From contig JAQVSH010000020.1 in NCBI GenBank assembly GCA_028700615.1, forward strand, positions 1 to 15,407: a stretch of 15,407 nucleotides of DNA, read 5' to 3'. Origin of the DNA: Bacteroidales bacterium. GTDB lineage: Bacteria > Bacteroidota > Bacteroidia > Bacteroidales > UBA4181. Position 1 is the stretch's first letter. Each line of letters opens with the position of its first letter. The translations under genes were made by a program, and so were the position numbers. Of this stretch, positions 6,460-14,331 are shown in pieces. The notes beneath the pieces were generated by a model. It did no database searches and had not been told where the DNA came from. It was given only the letters and a program-made list of their open reading frames with translations.

Positions 6460-7869
6460 ATGCATCATCGCCTGCGACATCCGATTTTTGCAATTATCTC
6501 AGAAATTGCAGCCGAATCGGGCAACCCGGCCTACGTTATAGGAGGGTATGTCCGGGACGCTCTGTTGAGCCGACCCTCTAAAGATATTGATATCGTAGTG
6601 GTCGGAAACGGCATTGGAGTTGCCAAAAAAACCGCTGCCAGACTTGGTAAAAACACTCACGTGACCGTATTTAAGAACTTCAATACCGCAATGCTTAAAT
6701 TCGGAGAAGAAGACATTGAATTTGTAGGAGCAAGAAAAGAATCCTATCGCAGGGATTCCCGGAAACCTATTGTAGAAGACGGGACGCTGAAGGATGATCA
6801 GGACAGGCGGGATTTTACCATTAATGCCCTTGCGTTTGATCTTACCCCCGAAAATTTTGGAAACCTGATTGACCCTTTTAATGGGGTTAAAGATTTGAAT
6901 GACAAAATCATAAGAACACCTCTCGATCCTGATATCACTTTTTCTGATGATCCGCTGAGGATGATCCGGGCGGTCAGATTTGCCACTCAGCTGGATTTTA
7001 CCATTGAACCGGAAACCTTTGAAGCCATCCACAGAAACAGGGAAAGAATCAGTATTGTTTCAGGAGAAAGAATCATTGATGAAATCAATAAAATCATGGC
7101 GGCTCCTGTGCCTTCGATCGGTTTTAAATTGTTAGCCAAATCCGGAATCCTGGAAATTATTTTTCCGGAACTTCACAGACTTCAGCAGACCGAAGTCAAA
7201 AAAGGGATGGGCCATAAAAATAATTTTCTGCATAGTTTAAAGGTACTTGACAATGTAAGCCGGAACAGTGAAAACATATGGCTGCGCTGGGCTGCCTTGT
7301 TACATGATATCGGGAAACCGGCGGTAAAACGTTTTCATCCCAAACACGGGTGGACCTTCCACGGACATGATTATATCGGTCAGAAGATGATTCCGGATCT
7401 TTTCAGAAAGCTCAAACTCCCGATGAATGAAAAGATGAAATATGTACAAAAAATGGTGACCCTTCATATGCGTCCTATTGTACTCTCTCAGGAATCCATC
7501 ACGGACTCTGCCGTCAGACGGCTGCTTTTTGATGCCGGTGAAGACATTGATGACCTGATGATGCTGTGCGAAGCAGATATCACATCTCAGATTGAGGAAA
7601 ATATCCGCCGCTATATGGCCAATTTCCAGCTTGTCCGTCAAAAACTCAAAGAAATAGAAGAGAAAGATGCCGTCAGAGTTTTTCAACCTCCGATTGACGG
7701 AAATGAAATCATTCAAATATTCGGATTATCCCCTTGCCGGGAGATCGGTATATTAAAAAACGCAATTAAAGAAGCTATATTAGACGGGATAATTCCCAAT
7801 AACTATCAGGATGCCATGGAGTTCCTTCTTGACAAAGCCGCCGGGATGGGGCTAAAGCCTGTTAAATAG
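6460..7869 (+). CDS. CCA tRNA nucleotidyltransferase / poly(A) polymerase family protein with HD domain
   Basis: A 469-residue class II nucleotidyltransferase of the CCA-adding/poly(A)-polymerase family, which builds or repairs the 3' CCA end of tRNAs from CTP and ATP. The catalytic head shows GGYVRD (28-33) and the metal-binding DID (Asp42, Asp44). The nucleotide-recognition block RRDFTINALAFDL starts at residue 116, followed by DDPLRMIRAVRFATQ. An HD phosphohydrolase domain follows with AALLHDIGKP (His282, Asp283) and a later HGHD. Family members with an HD domain often add 2',3'-cyclic phosphatase or phosphodiesterase activity. The gene has its own promoter at 6410-6441 and is followed by a weak hairpin and T-run. 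CCA addition is likeliest because no other CCA enzyme is in view, but the family also contains poly(A) polymerases. Confidence 0.93.
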   Translation: MHHRLRHPIFAIISEIAAESGNPAYVIGGYVRDALLSRPSKDIDIVVVGNGIGVAKKTAARLGKNTHVTVFKNFNTAMLKFGEEDIEFVGARKESYRRDSRKPIVEDGTLKDDQDRRDFTINALAFDLTPENFGNLIDPFNGVKDLNDKIIRTPLDPDITFSDDPLRMIRAVRFATQLDFTIEPETFEAIHRNRERISIVSGERIIDEINKIMAAPVPSIGFKLLAKSGILEIIFPELHRLQQTEVKKGMGHKNNFLHSLKVLDNVSRNSENIWLRWAALLHDIGKPAVKRFHPKHGWTFHGHDYIGQKMIPDLFRKLKLPMNEKMKYVQKMVTLHMRPIVLSQESITDSAVRRLLFDAGEDIDDLMMLCEADITSQIEENIRRYMANFQLVRQKLKEIEEKDAVRVFQPPIDGNEIIQIFGLSPCREIGILKNAIKEAILDGIIPNNYQDAMEFLLDKAAGMGLKPVK

Positions 7870-7871
7870 CA

Positions 7872-7900
7872 TTGCCTTAAGGCCTTTTTTTGTATTTTTG
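7872..7900 (+). promoter_or_regulatory. Candidate promoter of the rseC-rnfBCDGEA operon
   Basis: TATTTTTG at 7893-7900 matches the Bacteroidota -7 consensus TAnnTTTG. A TTG at 7872-7874 stands 18 bases upstream, slightly close for a -33 element. Transcription would begin near 7907, giving a leader of about 23 bases before the rseC ATG at 7930. It is the only promoter-like site I find ahead of the nine-gene rightward block. Confidence 0.45.
7874..7891 (+). terminator. Weak terminator-like palindrome and T-run after the nucleotidyltransferase gene
   Basis: GCCTTAAGGC (7874-7883) is a perfect palindrome followed by C and a run of seven T. The stem is only three pairs around a TTAA loop, so termination would be inefficient. 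It overlaps the promoter-like region of the next operon. Some read-through from the upstream gene into rseC-rnf is therefore possible. Confidence 0.3.
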
Positions 7901-7929
7901 CTGAAATCTTATCGAGAATATTAGCTCCG

Positions 7930-8355
7930 ATGGATACATGCATATTTCATGAAGGGACTGTTATCTCCCGGCAAGGTTCGACTGTTAAGGTAAGAATTCT
8001 CACCTCTTCAGCCTGTGGTGCCTGTCATAGTCAGAAAACCTGTTTTTCATCTGAGTCATCATCCAGAGTGATAGAAATCAGAGATGTCGACGGCACTTTT
8101 CTGGAAGGCGAAACGGTAAAAATTTCGATAAACAAAAATCAAGGAAATAAAGCGGTTTTTATTGCCTATTTTCTTCCCTTTTTGTGCGTGATTTTCACTT
8201 TGTTAATTATTTTTTCCCTGACCCATAACCAACTTCTTTCCGCCTTATCATCTCTTTTGGTTTTGGCTCCCTACTACATAATTGTATTTTTGTGCCGCCG
8301 ATTTTATACTTCTTCATTTCGGTTCGGCATTCATAAAATGAACCCGACTCCATGA
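7930..8355 (+). CDS. RseC/MucC family membrane protein (Rnf/SoxR-reducing-system associated)
   Basis: This 141-residue protein has a short cytoplasmic N-terminal domain carrying Cys29, Cys32 and Cys38 (pattern C-x2-C-x5-C), with an extra Cys4. Two membrane helices follow (about 77-99 and 102-122), then a basic C-terminal tail. That layout is typical of RseC/MucC. In E. coli RseC modulates sigma-E signalling, and rseC has been linked with the rsx (rnf-like) genes in reducing the SoxR iron-sulfur cluster. In Bacteroidota rseC commonly heads the rnf operon, as here, where no anti-sigma genes are near. It is likely a maturation or accessory factor of the Rnf complex. The stop overlaps the rnfB start as ATGA. 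The exact role is inferred. Confidence 0.86.
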   Translation: MDTCIFHEGTVISRQGSTVKVRILTSSACGACHSQKTCFSSESSSRVIEIRDVDGTFLEGETVKISINKNQGNKAVFIAYFLPFLCVIFTLLIIFSLTHNQLLSALSSLLVLAPYYIIVFLCRRFYTSSFRFGIHKMNPTP

Positions 8356-9227
8356 TGAATATCTTCATATATACAGTTATTATTCTGGTATTACTTGGAA
8401 GCGTAGCCGCCGTCATTCTGTATTATATTGCACAAAATTTTAAAGTATACGAGGATCCTCACATAGACCAGGTCACCGAGACATTGCCCGGAGCCAATTG
8501 CGGAGGATGCGGATTTGCAGGATGTCGTTCTCTGGCTGAGGCCATTGTCAAATCTGAAGAGGCCACCGGATTGTATTGTCCTGTGGGCGGAGACAATGTA
8601 ATGAACAAAGTTGCAGAACTCCTGGGAAGGACAGCTCAGACCAAAACTCCGGCCGTAGCTGTGGTAAGATGCAGCGGTTCTCCTGAATTCCGGCCAAGAA
8701 CGAGTGTATATGACGGAGCTTCATCATGTGCCCTGATTCATTCCATGTATATTGGAGACACAGGCTGCCCATACGGATGTCTGGGATGCGGAGATTGTGT
8801 GGTGGCCTGCCATTTCGATGCCATCAAAATGGATCCCGTTACCATGCTCCCCGTGGTCGATGATGCGCTTTGCACTGCCTGCGGAGCTTGTGTGAAGGCC
8901 TGTCCCCGTTCTATCATAGAACTTAGAAACAAAGCAAAAAAAGATCGTAAAATATATGTTTCCTGCGTCAACAAAGACAAAGGAGGAATTGCCAGAAAAT
9001 ATTGTCAGGTGGCTTGTATCGGATGTGGTAAATGTTTAAAAGTATGTGAATTTGAAGCAATTACCATTACAGATAATCTTGCGTTCATTGATTCCAAACA
9101 ATGTAAATTATGCCGCAAATGCGTAGAGGTTTGTCCGACCGGAGCTATTCTCGAACTGAATTTTCCTCCTAAAAAAACAGGAGAAAACATGGTCATTCAA
9201 AAATCAATTTCAGTTCCCACTACATAA
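8352..9227 (+). CDS. rnfB: Rnf electron transport complex subunit B
   Basis: RnfB accepts electrons from reduced ferredoxin and passes them into the membrane complex. An N-terminal helix (about 5-27) anchors the protein. The Fe4S4 domain follows, with Cys50, 53 and 58 (NCGGCGFAGC) and Cys76. Ferredoxin-type motifs follow at Cys143/146/149/153, 174/177/180/184, 222/225/228/232 and 251/254/257/261. That allows about five [4Fe-4S] clusters, more than the roughly 190-residue proteobacterial subunit. Further cysteines occur at 107, 126, 139, 205 and 218. The protein has 291 residues. Two tandem ATGs (8352 and 8355) could both start it. The first overlaps the rseC stop by four bases, the second by one, so coupling holds either way. 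Confidence 0.95.
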   Translation: MMNIFIYTVIILVLLGSVAAVILYYIAQNFKVYEDPHIDQVTETLPGANCGGCGFAGCRSLAEAIVKSEEATGLYCPVGGDNVMNKVAELLGRTAQTKTPAVAVVRCSGSPEFRPRTSVYDGASSCALIHSMYIGDTGCPYGCLGCGDCVVACHFDAIKMDPVTMLPVVDDALCTACGACVKACPRSIIELRNKAKKDRKIYVSCVNKDKGGIARKYCQVACIGCGKCLKVCEFEAITITDNLAFIDSKQCKLCRKCVEVCPTGAILELNFPPKKTGENMVIQKSISVPTT

Positions 9228-9239
9228 TCATCCCGCAAT

Positions 9240-10571
9240 ATGCCAAAAACTTTTTTACAGGGAGGTGTTCATCCTCCGGAGTGCAAGCTAAGCAAAGAAA
9301 AAGCCATTGTGACCCCATTATTGCCGGATCGTGTACTCATACCTCTCTCTCAACATATCGGATCGCCTGCTATCGCTTGCGTTGGGGTTGGAGATCAGGT
9401 AAAGACAGGGCAGGTCATTGCCAAAAGTTCAGGCTTTGTCTCTGCCAATATTCATGCTTCTATATCCGGGACTGTCAGTAAAATCGGTGATTTTTCTGAT
9501 GTTACCGGATATTGTAAATCCGCATTGATGATTGAGAGAGAAGGTGATGAATGGATTGAAGAAATTGATCATACCGAAACCCTAATCGAAGACCTCAATA
9601 AAAGCAAAACGGAAATCATTTCTAAAATTACCCATGCCGGGATTGTGGGGCTGGGAGGAGCTACTTTTCCCAGTCATGTAAAACTGACCATCCCTCCCGG
9701 GAAAAAGTGTAAAATGCTTTTGATTAATGGGGCGGAATGCGAACCTTATCTGACTTGCGATCACCGGTTAATGCTTGAAAAAACGGAAGAAATTCTGATA
9801 GGAATCCGGTTGTTAATGATAGCCCTTGAGGTCTCGCATGCAAAAATCGGCATTGAAGAAAACAAAGCAGATGCCATCAGTCAGTTTAACCGACTGATAA
9901 AAAAACATCCCGGGATCTCAGTGGTATCAATGAAAACAAAATATCCTCAGGGAGGCGAAAAACAACTCATCAAAGCACTTACCGGGCAAGAAGTTTCACC
10001 TGGAGAAATTCCTCTTGACATCGGAGTCATCCCATTTAACATAGGCACAGTATATGCTATTTATGAAGCAGTTCAGAAAAACAAACCCCTGATTGAAAGG
10101 ACGGTCACGTTGACCGGAAAAAAGATGGGAACTCCTTCCAATTTTCGGGTCAGAATCGGAACAATCCTTTCTGATATACTGGAACAAGCCGGAGGAATTC
10201 CCGAAAACACGGGGAAAGTCATTCTCGGCGGCCCCATGATGGGCAAAGCGGCCAATTCCCTGAATATCCCCATTACCAAAGGATGTTCCGGGATTCTCTT
10301 TGTTGAGGAAACAGAATCTTTCCGAAAACCCGCGGAACCCTGTATCCGTTGTGCCAAATGTGTTTCTTCCTGCCCTATGGGTCTTGAGCCCTACCTCCTG
10401 GGTAAACTTTCAGAAATGGGGCAGTTTGAAAAAGCTGCGCATGAAGGGATTACTTTATGTATTGAATGTGGTTCCTGCAGTTTTATCTGTCCGGCTAACC
10501 GACCTTTGCTGGACTGGATTCGCGTAGGGAAAAATGCTGTACTCAAACAAGCCAGGGTTTCTAAAAAATAA
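9240..10571 (+). CDS. rnfC: Rnf electron transport complex subunit C
   Basis: RnfC is the peripheral cytoplasmic subunit that exchanges electrons with NAD+/NADH. The 443 residues begin with the family signature FLQGGVHPPECK. A biotinyl/lipoyl-like hairpin region follows, then a domain related to complex I NuoF with GLGGATFPSHVKL and LLINGAECEPYLTCDHRLM for binding flavin and nucleotide. A SLBB-like segment precedes two ferredoxin-type motifs at Cys368/371/374/378 (CIRCAKCVSSC) and Cys407/410/413/417 (CIECGSCSFIC). The length suits the short form of RnfC, without the long alanine- and lysine-rich tail of some proteobacterial versions. It lies 12 bases after rnfB and 16 before rnfD. Confidence 0.96.
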   Translation: MPKTFLQGGVHPPECKLSKEKAIVTPLLPDRVLIPLSQHIGSPAIACVGVGDQVKTGQVIAKSSGFVSANIHASISGTVSKIGDFSDVTGYCKSALMIEREGDEWIEEIDHTETLIEDLNKSKTEIISKITHAGIVGLGGATFPSHVKLTIPPGKKCKMLLINGAECEPYLTCDHRLMLEKTEEILIGIRLLMIALEVSHAKIGIEENKADAISQFNRLIKKHPGISVVSMKTKYPQGGEKQLIKALTGQEVSPGEIPLDIGVIPFNIGTVYAIYEAVQKNKPLIERTVTLTGKKMGTPSNFRVRIGTILSDILEQAGGIPENTGKVILGGPMMGKAANSLNIPITKGCSGILFVEETESFRKPAEPCIRCAKCVSSCPMGLEPYLLGKLSEMGQFEKAAHEGITLCIECGSCSFICPANRPLLDWIRVGKNAVLKQARVSKK

Positions 10572-10587
10572 TACTGTCTGAATCGCC

Positions 10588-11589
10588 ATGGAAAAACTTT
10601 ATACTGTCTCTGCATCACCCCATATTCACAGTGGAATTTCCACTCCGCAAATCATGCGTGATGTTCTCCTGGCCTTGCTTCCGGCGCTATGTATCTCTGT
10701 CTGGTTTTTTGGTTTCGGAGCGCTCTATGTAACCGCTATTTCTGTTGCATCGTGCATGTTTTTTGAGTATTTCATTACCCGCTACATACTTCACAAACCC
10801 CTCTCTCTGAGAGATGGATCTGCCGCAGTCACAGGATTGCTTCTGGCTTTTAATGTTCCAACAAATCTTCCTGAATGGATCATTATTACCGGTGCTCTTG
10901 TTTCTATAGGCATTGCAAAAATGTCTTTCGGAGGATTGGGAAACAATCCGTTTAATCCCGCTCTGGTCGGAAGGGTATTCCTGCTGATCTCTTTCCCGGT
11001 GCAAATGACCACATGGCCAATCCCCAAGGGAATATTTACTCCCCTCATTGATGCTGCTACCGGGCCTACCCCTCTTGCTCTTGTGAAAGAAAACATTAAA
11101 AACGGACTCCCCATTCAGGATATTATGGCTAATCTTCCTTCACTTTCTGATCTTTTACTGGGAAACAGGGGCGGATCCATGGGTGAAATTGCAGCGTTGG
11201 CTCTTTTGGCTGGTTTTGCGTATCTGTTAATCAGAAAAGTGATTACATGGCATATTCCGGTATGTATTTTAGGGACTTTGGGAGTTTTTACCGGGATTCT
11301 CTGGATGAGCCACCCAGATCTATACCCAGACCCGATATTCCATCTTTTATCCGGAGGAGCTATTCTGGGGGCTGTTTTTATGGCGACCGATTATACTACC
11401 TCCCCCATGAGTTTGAAAGGGAAAGTAGCGTACGGAATCGGGATCGGATTGATTACCGGCCTGATCCGCGTATATGGAGCATATCCTGAAGGTATGTCAT
11501 TTGCAATCCTGATCATGAACGCTTTTGTTCCGCTGATCAATGTATATATGAAACCCGCCCGGTTTGGGAAGGAGGTGAAACATGGCTAA
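10588..11589 (+). CDS. rnfD: Rnf electron transport complex subunit D
   Basis: RnfD is a polytopic membrane subunit homologous to NqrB that carries covalently bound FMN on a threonine. The protein is 333 residues, dominated by hydrophobic helices. SPHIHSG near the start and a C-terminal block with MATDYTTSPMSLKGK are family landmarks. The flavinylation site is DAATGPTPLA, where Thr161 would carry FMN. The common motif SGAT is here TGPT, with Pro before the modified Thr. Asn-rich NNPFNPALVGRVFL is also typical. The last eight bases overlap the start of rnfG, which has a strong ribosome binding site within the rnfD coding sequence. Confidence 0.95.
   Translation: MEKLYTVSASPHIHSGISTPQIMRDVLLALLPALCISVWFFGFGALYVTAISVASCMFFEYFITRYILHKPLSLRDGSAAVTGLLLAFNVPTNLPEWIIITGALVSIGIAKMSFGGLGNNPFNPALVGRVFLLISFPVQMTTWPIPKGIFTPLIDAATGPTPLALVKENIKNGLPIQDIMANLPSLSDLLLGNRGGSMGEIAALALLAGFAYLLIRKVITWHIPVCILGTLGVFTGILWMSHPDLYPDPIFHLLSGGAILGAVFMATDYTTSPMSLKGKVAYGIGIGLITGLIRVYGAYPEGMSFAILIMNAFVPLINVYMKPARFGKEVKHG
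11571..11576 (+). promoter_or_regulatory. Strong Shine-Dalgarno sequence for rnfG
   Basis: GGAGGT ends five bases before the rnfG ATG at 11582. It lies within the last codons of rnfD. Other starts in this window lack such a site, as is usual for Bacteroidota. It also fixes the rnfG start codon. Confidence 0.6.
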
Positions 11590-12166
11590 AAAAGAATCTA
11601 CTCTTTGGAATTTATTATCAACGCTGGTAATGATTACCTTTTTTTCCTCTGCACTCCTTGGCGGCACCTATTTACTAACCAAGGATCCCATCGCAGAAGC
11701 TGCAGCCGAGAAGAAAAACTTTGCCATTAAAAAAGTATTACCCGGCTTTGATAATCATCCCGGTCAGGAATCATATACGATCCAAAGCATAGATCAGACC
11801 GGCGAATTAATTGGTTATCCCGGTTTATCCGAAGGAAAATTGGTAGGAACCGCAGTAGAGACCTATACAATGAAGGGGTTTGGCGGTCTTATCAGACTGA
11901 TGGTAGGACTTGATCCGGAGGGCAAAATTCTCAGTATTTCAGTATTGGAGCAAAAAGAAACTCCTGGTCTGGGAACTCATATTACAGACAAGGAATTTCA
12001 GGATCTTTTCATTGGAAAGAATCCGGGGGAAATGCCTTTGAAAGTTCGTAAAGACGGAGGGGATATCGATGCCATTACGGCAGCTACCATCTCCTCCCGG
12101 GCTTTTTGTGATGCCGTGCAGAGAGCCTATGACAGCTGGAAAAATCATACGAAAAAGAACGATTAA
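11582..12166 (+). CDS. rnfG: Rnf electron transport complex subunit G
   Basis: RnfG is a single-helix membrane protein whose extracytoplasmic FMN-binding domain carries a second covalent FMN. The 194 residues begin with a cytoplasmic stub, then a membrane helix (about 10-33), then the FMN-binding domain. GFGGLIRLMVGLDPEGKI and EQKETPGLGTHI are family blocks. The flavinylation motif reads DAITAATISSRA, with Thr169 as the acceptor, a TAAT form of the usual SGAT. It overlaps rnfD by eight bases and is preceded by a strong GGAGGT site. Fifteen bases separate its stop from rnfE, except for the gap start itself no spare sequence is present. Confidence 0.95.
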   Translation: MAKKESTLWNLLSTLVMITFFSSALLGGTYLLTKDPIAEAAAEKKNFAIKKVLPGFDNHPGQESYTIQSIDQTGELIGYPGLSEGKLVGTAVETYTMKGFGGLIRLMVGLDPEGKILSISVLEQKETPGLGTHITDKEFQDLFIGKNPGEMPLKVRKDGGDIDAITAATISSRAFCDAVQRAYDSWKNHTKKND

Positions 12167-12180
12167 AAATTGCGTGAGTC

Positions 12181-12789
12181 ATGTCTCTGATGAAAATATT
12201 TACGAACGGATTTATTAAGGAGAACCCCCTGTTTGTATTGGTGTTAGGGACCTGCCCGTCTCTGGCCACTACCACTTCTGCTACGAATGGGTTAGGAATG
12301 GGACTGGCAACTACTTTTGTTTTGGGATTATCTAACCTTGCCATTGCCCTTACCGCCAGACATATTCCGGATAAAGTCCGGATTCCGGCTTTTATTGTGA
12401 TCATTGCGACCTTGGTTACCATTGTGGATCTATTGATGTCAGCTTGGGTAAACTCCCCGGGTCCGAACGGAGAGCCCAGTTTATACGACCAATTGGGCAT
12501 CTTTATTCCCCTGATTGTTGTCAATTGCATTGTTCTGGGCCGCGCAGAAGCTTTTGCTTCTAAAAACAAACCGATTGCCTCTTTGCTGGATGGCCTGGGA
12601 TCGGGACTCGGATTTACGTTTGCCCTCTCGTTGGTAGGAAGCATCCGGGAATTATTGGGAAGCGGATCCGTTTTCGGACTGAATCTTTTGCCTGCGCAGT
12701 CCAATATTCTGATCTTTATTCTTGCCCCCGGCGGGTTTATTGTTTTAGGTTATGTCATTGCTCTTGTCAACCGTTTAAAAAGAACTTAA
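12181..12789 (+). CDS. rnfE: Rnf electron transport complex subunit E
   Basis: RnfE is an integral membrane subunit homologous to NqrD, with six helices expected. The 202 residues start with the typical KIFTNGFIKENPLFVLVLG block. Cys25 lies in LGTCPSLATTT and Cys116 in PLIVVNCIVLGRAEAFA. In Rnf and Nqr structures, the equivalent cysteines of RnfE and RnfA jointly hold a [2Fe-2S] cluster in the membrane centre, linking flavin and quinone or ferredoxin sides. A GLGSGLGFTFAL segment and LLGSGSVFG are further family blocks. The next gene, rnfA, begins 26 bases downstream. Confidence 0.95.
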   Translation: MSLMKIFTNGFIKENPLFVLVLGTCPSLATTTSATNGLGMGLATTFVLGLSNLAIALTARHIPDKVRIPAFIVIIATLVTIVDLLMSAWVNSPGPNGEPSLYDQLGIFIPLIVVNCIVLGRAEAFASKNKPIASLLDGLGSGLGFTFALSLVGSIRELLGSGSVFGLNLLPAQSNILIFILAPGGFIVLGYVIALVNRLKRT

Positions 12790-12815
12790 AGAAAATTTCA
12801 CCCCATCCTCCGACT

Positions 12816-13388
12816 ATGGAATATATCATGATCATTATCACCGCGATTTTTGTGAATAACATTCTGTTGTCACAATTCCTGGGAATTTGTCCCTTTATCG
12901 GGGTATCCAATAAAATTTCCACTTCTTTGGGAATGAGCGGGGCTATCATGTTTGTCATGACCATTGCCACCATTTCCACCTGGTTGATCTATAATTATCT
13001 GCTCGTTCCGTTTGGCATTGAATTTATGCAAACCATCAGTTTTATTCTCGTGATTGCCGCTTTGGTACAAATGGTGGAGATTATATTAAAAAAGACCAGC
13101 CCGGCTTTATATCAGGCATTAGGAGTATATTTGCCGCTCATTACGACAAACTGCGCAATCCTCGGAGTAGCTCTTCTGGTGATACAAAAAGATTATGATT
13201 TGATCAGGAGTGTGGTATTTTCGGTTTCTACCTCTGCTGGTTATGCGCTGGCTCTGATTATCTTTGCCGGAATCAGGGAACAATTTGAACTTGCCGAAAT
13301 TCCGCAAGGATTAAAAGGGGTTCCGATTGCTCTGATCACGGCCGGCATTTTAGCTATGGCTTTTATGGGTTTTGCCGGATTGGCGTGA
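12816..13388 (+). CDS. rnfA: Rnf electron transport complex subunit A
   Basis: RnfA is the membrane subunit homologous to NqrE and paralogous to RnfE, inserted in the opposite orientation. The 190 residues contain FVNNILLSQFLGICPFIG with Cys25 and LPLITTNCAILGVAL with Cys113. These are the partners of RnfE Cys25 and Cys116 in the shared [2Fe-2S] site. The C-terminal block reads FAGIREQFELAEIP and ends MAFMGFAGLA, as is typical. Six membrane helices fit the hydrophobic pattern. It closes the rnfBCDGEA order. The lipid kinase gene follows after 25 bases, without a promoter-like or terminator-like sequence that I can see. Confidence 0.96.
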   Translation: MEYIMIIITAIFVNNILLSQFLGICPFIGVSNKISTSLGMSGAIMFVMTIATISTWLIYNYLLVPFGIEFMQTISFILVIAALVQMVEIILKKTSPALYQALGVYLPLITTNCAILGVALLVIQKDYDLIRSVVFSVSTSAGYALALIIFAGIREQFELAEIPQGLKGVPIALITAGILAMAFMGFAGLA

Positions 13389-13413
13389 CTCTAACCTCTT
13401 CTGTAAACGCCCT

Positions 13414-14310
13414 ATGAACAAACAAAAAATTGCCTTCATTATTAATCCGATTGCCGGCACTTCAAAAAAGCAGCCCTTGGTTGAGGCAATCCAAGCCCTT
13501 CCCAATTTTATTGAAAGTTCCGTATACTGGACTGAAAGAAAAGGGCATGCCACTGAAATCGCACAAGAACTGATTAAGAAGGGATGGGAGAAGATTGTGG
13601 CAGCAGGAGGTGACGGGACTGTAAATGAAACGGCCTGTTCTTTAATTAACTCTCCCGTTCAGCTGGGAATTATTCCGATGGGGTCGGGAGACGGACTGGC
13701 AAGGCATCTGGGCATTCCTCATAACCTGCCAAAAGCTTTGGACTGGATTGTCAATGGGGTTCCCCTGAAAATTGATTATGGAACTTTCAACGAAAAACCC
13801 TTCTTTTGTACTGCCGGAGTGGGATTTGACGCGCAGGTCGGGAGCTGCTTCTCAACCAATAAAAAACGGGGATTCTGGACATACGTGGGAACTACCCTGA
13901 AAGAATGGAAAAATTACAAACCCTTGAAGTACAAGATCACAGTCGATGGATTTACGTTTGAAAGAGAAGCTATTCTGATCACGGTAGCCAATGCCAACCA
14001 ATGGGGCAACAATGCACTTATCGCTCCGAAAGCCGATATATCCGATGGATTCTTTGATGTCGTAATTCTTTCTCCATTTCCCTGGGAGGAAACCGCTGAA
14101 ATAGGCATAAGAATTTTCAGAGGAAACATAGACCAGTCACGCCGGACAGAATATATAAAGGGTAAAGACATTCTCATCGAAAGAAATTCTCCGGGAGTAA
14201 TCCATCTGGACGGGGAACCCGATCAGGCAGGAAAAACCCTTAAAATACAAATGCATTCCCAGGGATTGCAAGTGCTTCAAAAACCCAGAAAACATATTCA
14301 TTCCAATTAA
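13414..14310 (+). CDS. Diacylglycerol kinase (DagK/YegS-type) family lipid kinase
   Basis: A 298-residue soluble kinase of the DAGK catalytic-domain family, which phosphorylates diacylglycerol or related lipids such as sphingoid bases. The nucleotide-binding core shows NPIAG (11-15), AAGGDGTVNE (63-72) and IPMGSGDGLARHLGIP (87-102), where GSGN is the more usual wording. GVGFDAQVG and the C-terminal GVIHLDGEPDQAG are further family blocks. I chose the ATG that starts MNKQKIAFIINP. A TTG 42 bases upstream inside rnfA would add 14 residues without family resemblance. It probably belongs to the transcript of the rnf operon. A role in recycling diacylglycerol from membrane lipid turnover is likely, but the substrate cannot be read from sequence. 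Confidence 0.91.
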   Translation: MNKQKIAFIINPIAGTSKKQPLVEAIQALPNFIESSVYWTERKGHATEIAQELIKKGWEKIVAAGGDGTVNETACSLINSPVQLGIIPMGSGDGLARHLGIPHNLPKALDWIVNGVPLKIDYGTFNEKPFFCTAGVGFDAQVGSCFSTNKKRGFWTYVGTTLKEWKNYKPLKYKITVDGFTFEREAILITVANANQWGNNALIAPKADISDGFFDVVILSPFPWEETAEIGIRIFRGNIDQSRRTEYIKGKDILIERNSPGVIHLDGEPDQAGKTLKIQMHSQGLQVLQKPRKHIHSN

Positions 14311-14331
14311 CTCATTCTAAATATTCTCATT

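Noticed and set aside
6499..7032. Minus-strand open frame of 177 codons opposite the nucleotidyltransferase gene
   Set aside because: It is wholly antisense to the conserved catalytic head, and its translation shows no recognisable motif.
7300..7716. Minus-strand open frame of 138 codons opposite the HD domain
   Set aside because: It is antisense to a conserved domain, with no promoter-like element and no recognisable motif.
12084..12704. Minus-strand open frame of 206 codons opposite rnfG and rnfE
   Set aside because: It lies antisense to two clear Rnf genes, and its translation has no recognisable domain or hydrophobic pattern; it is a shadow of their codon use.
13372..13413. Upstream TTG start extending the lipid kinase into rnfA
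   Set aside because: The extra 14 residues do not resemble the family, and the ATG at 13414 gives the normal N-terminus.
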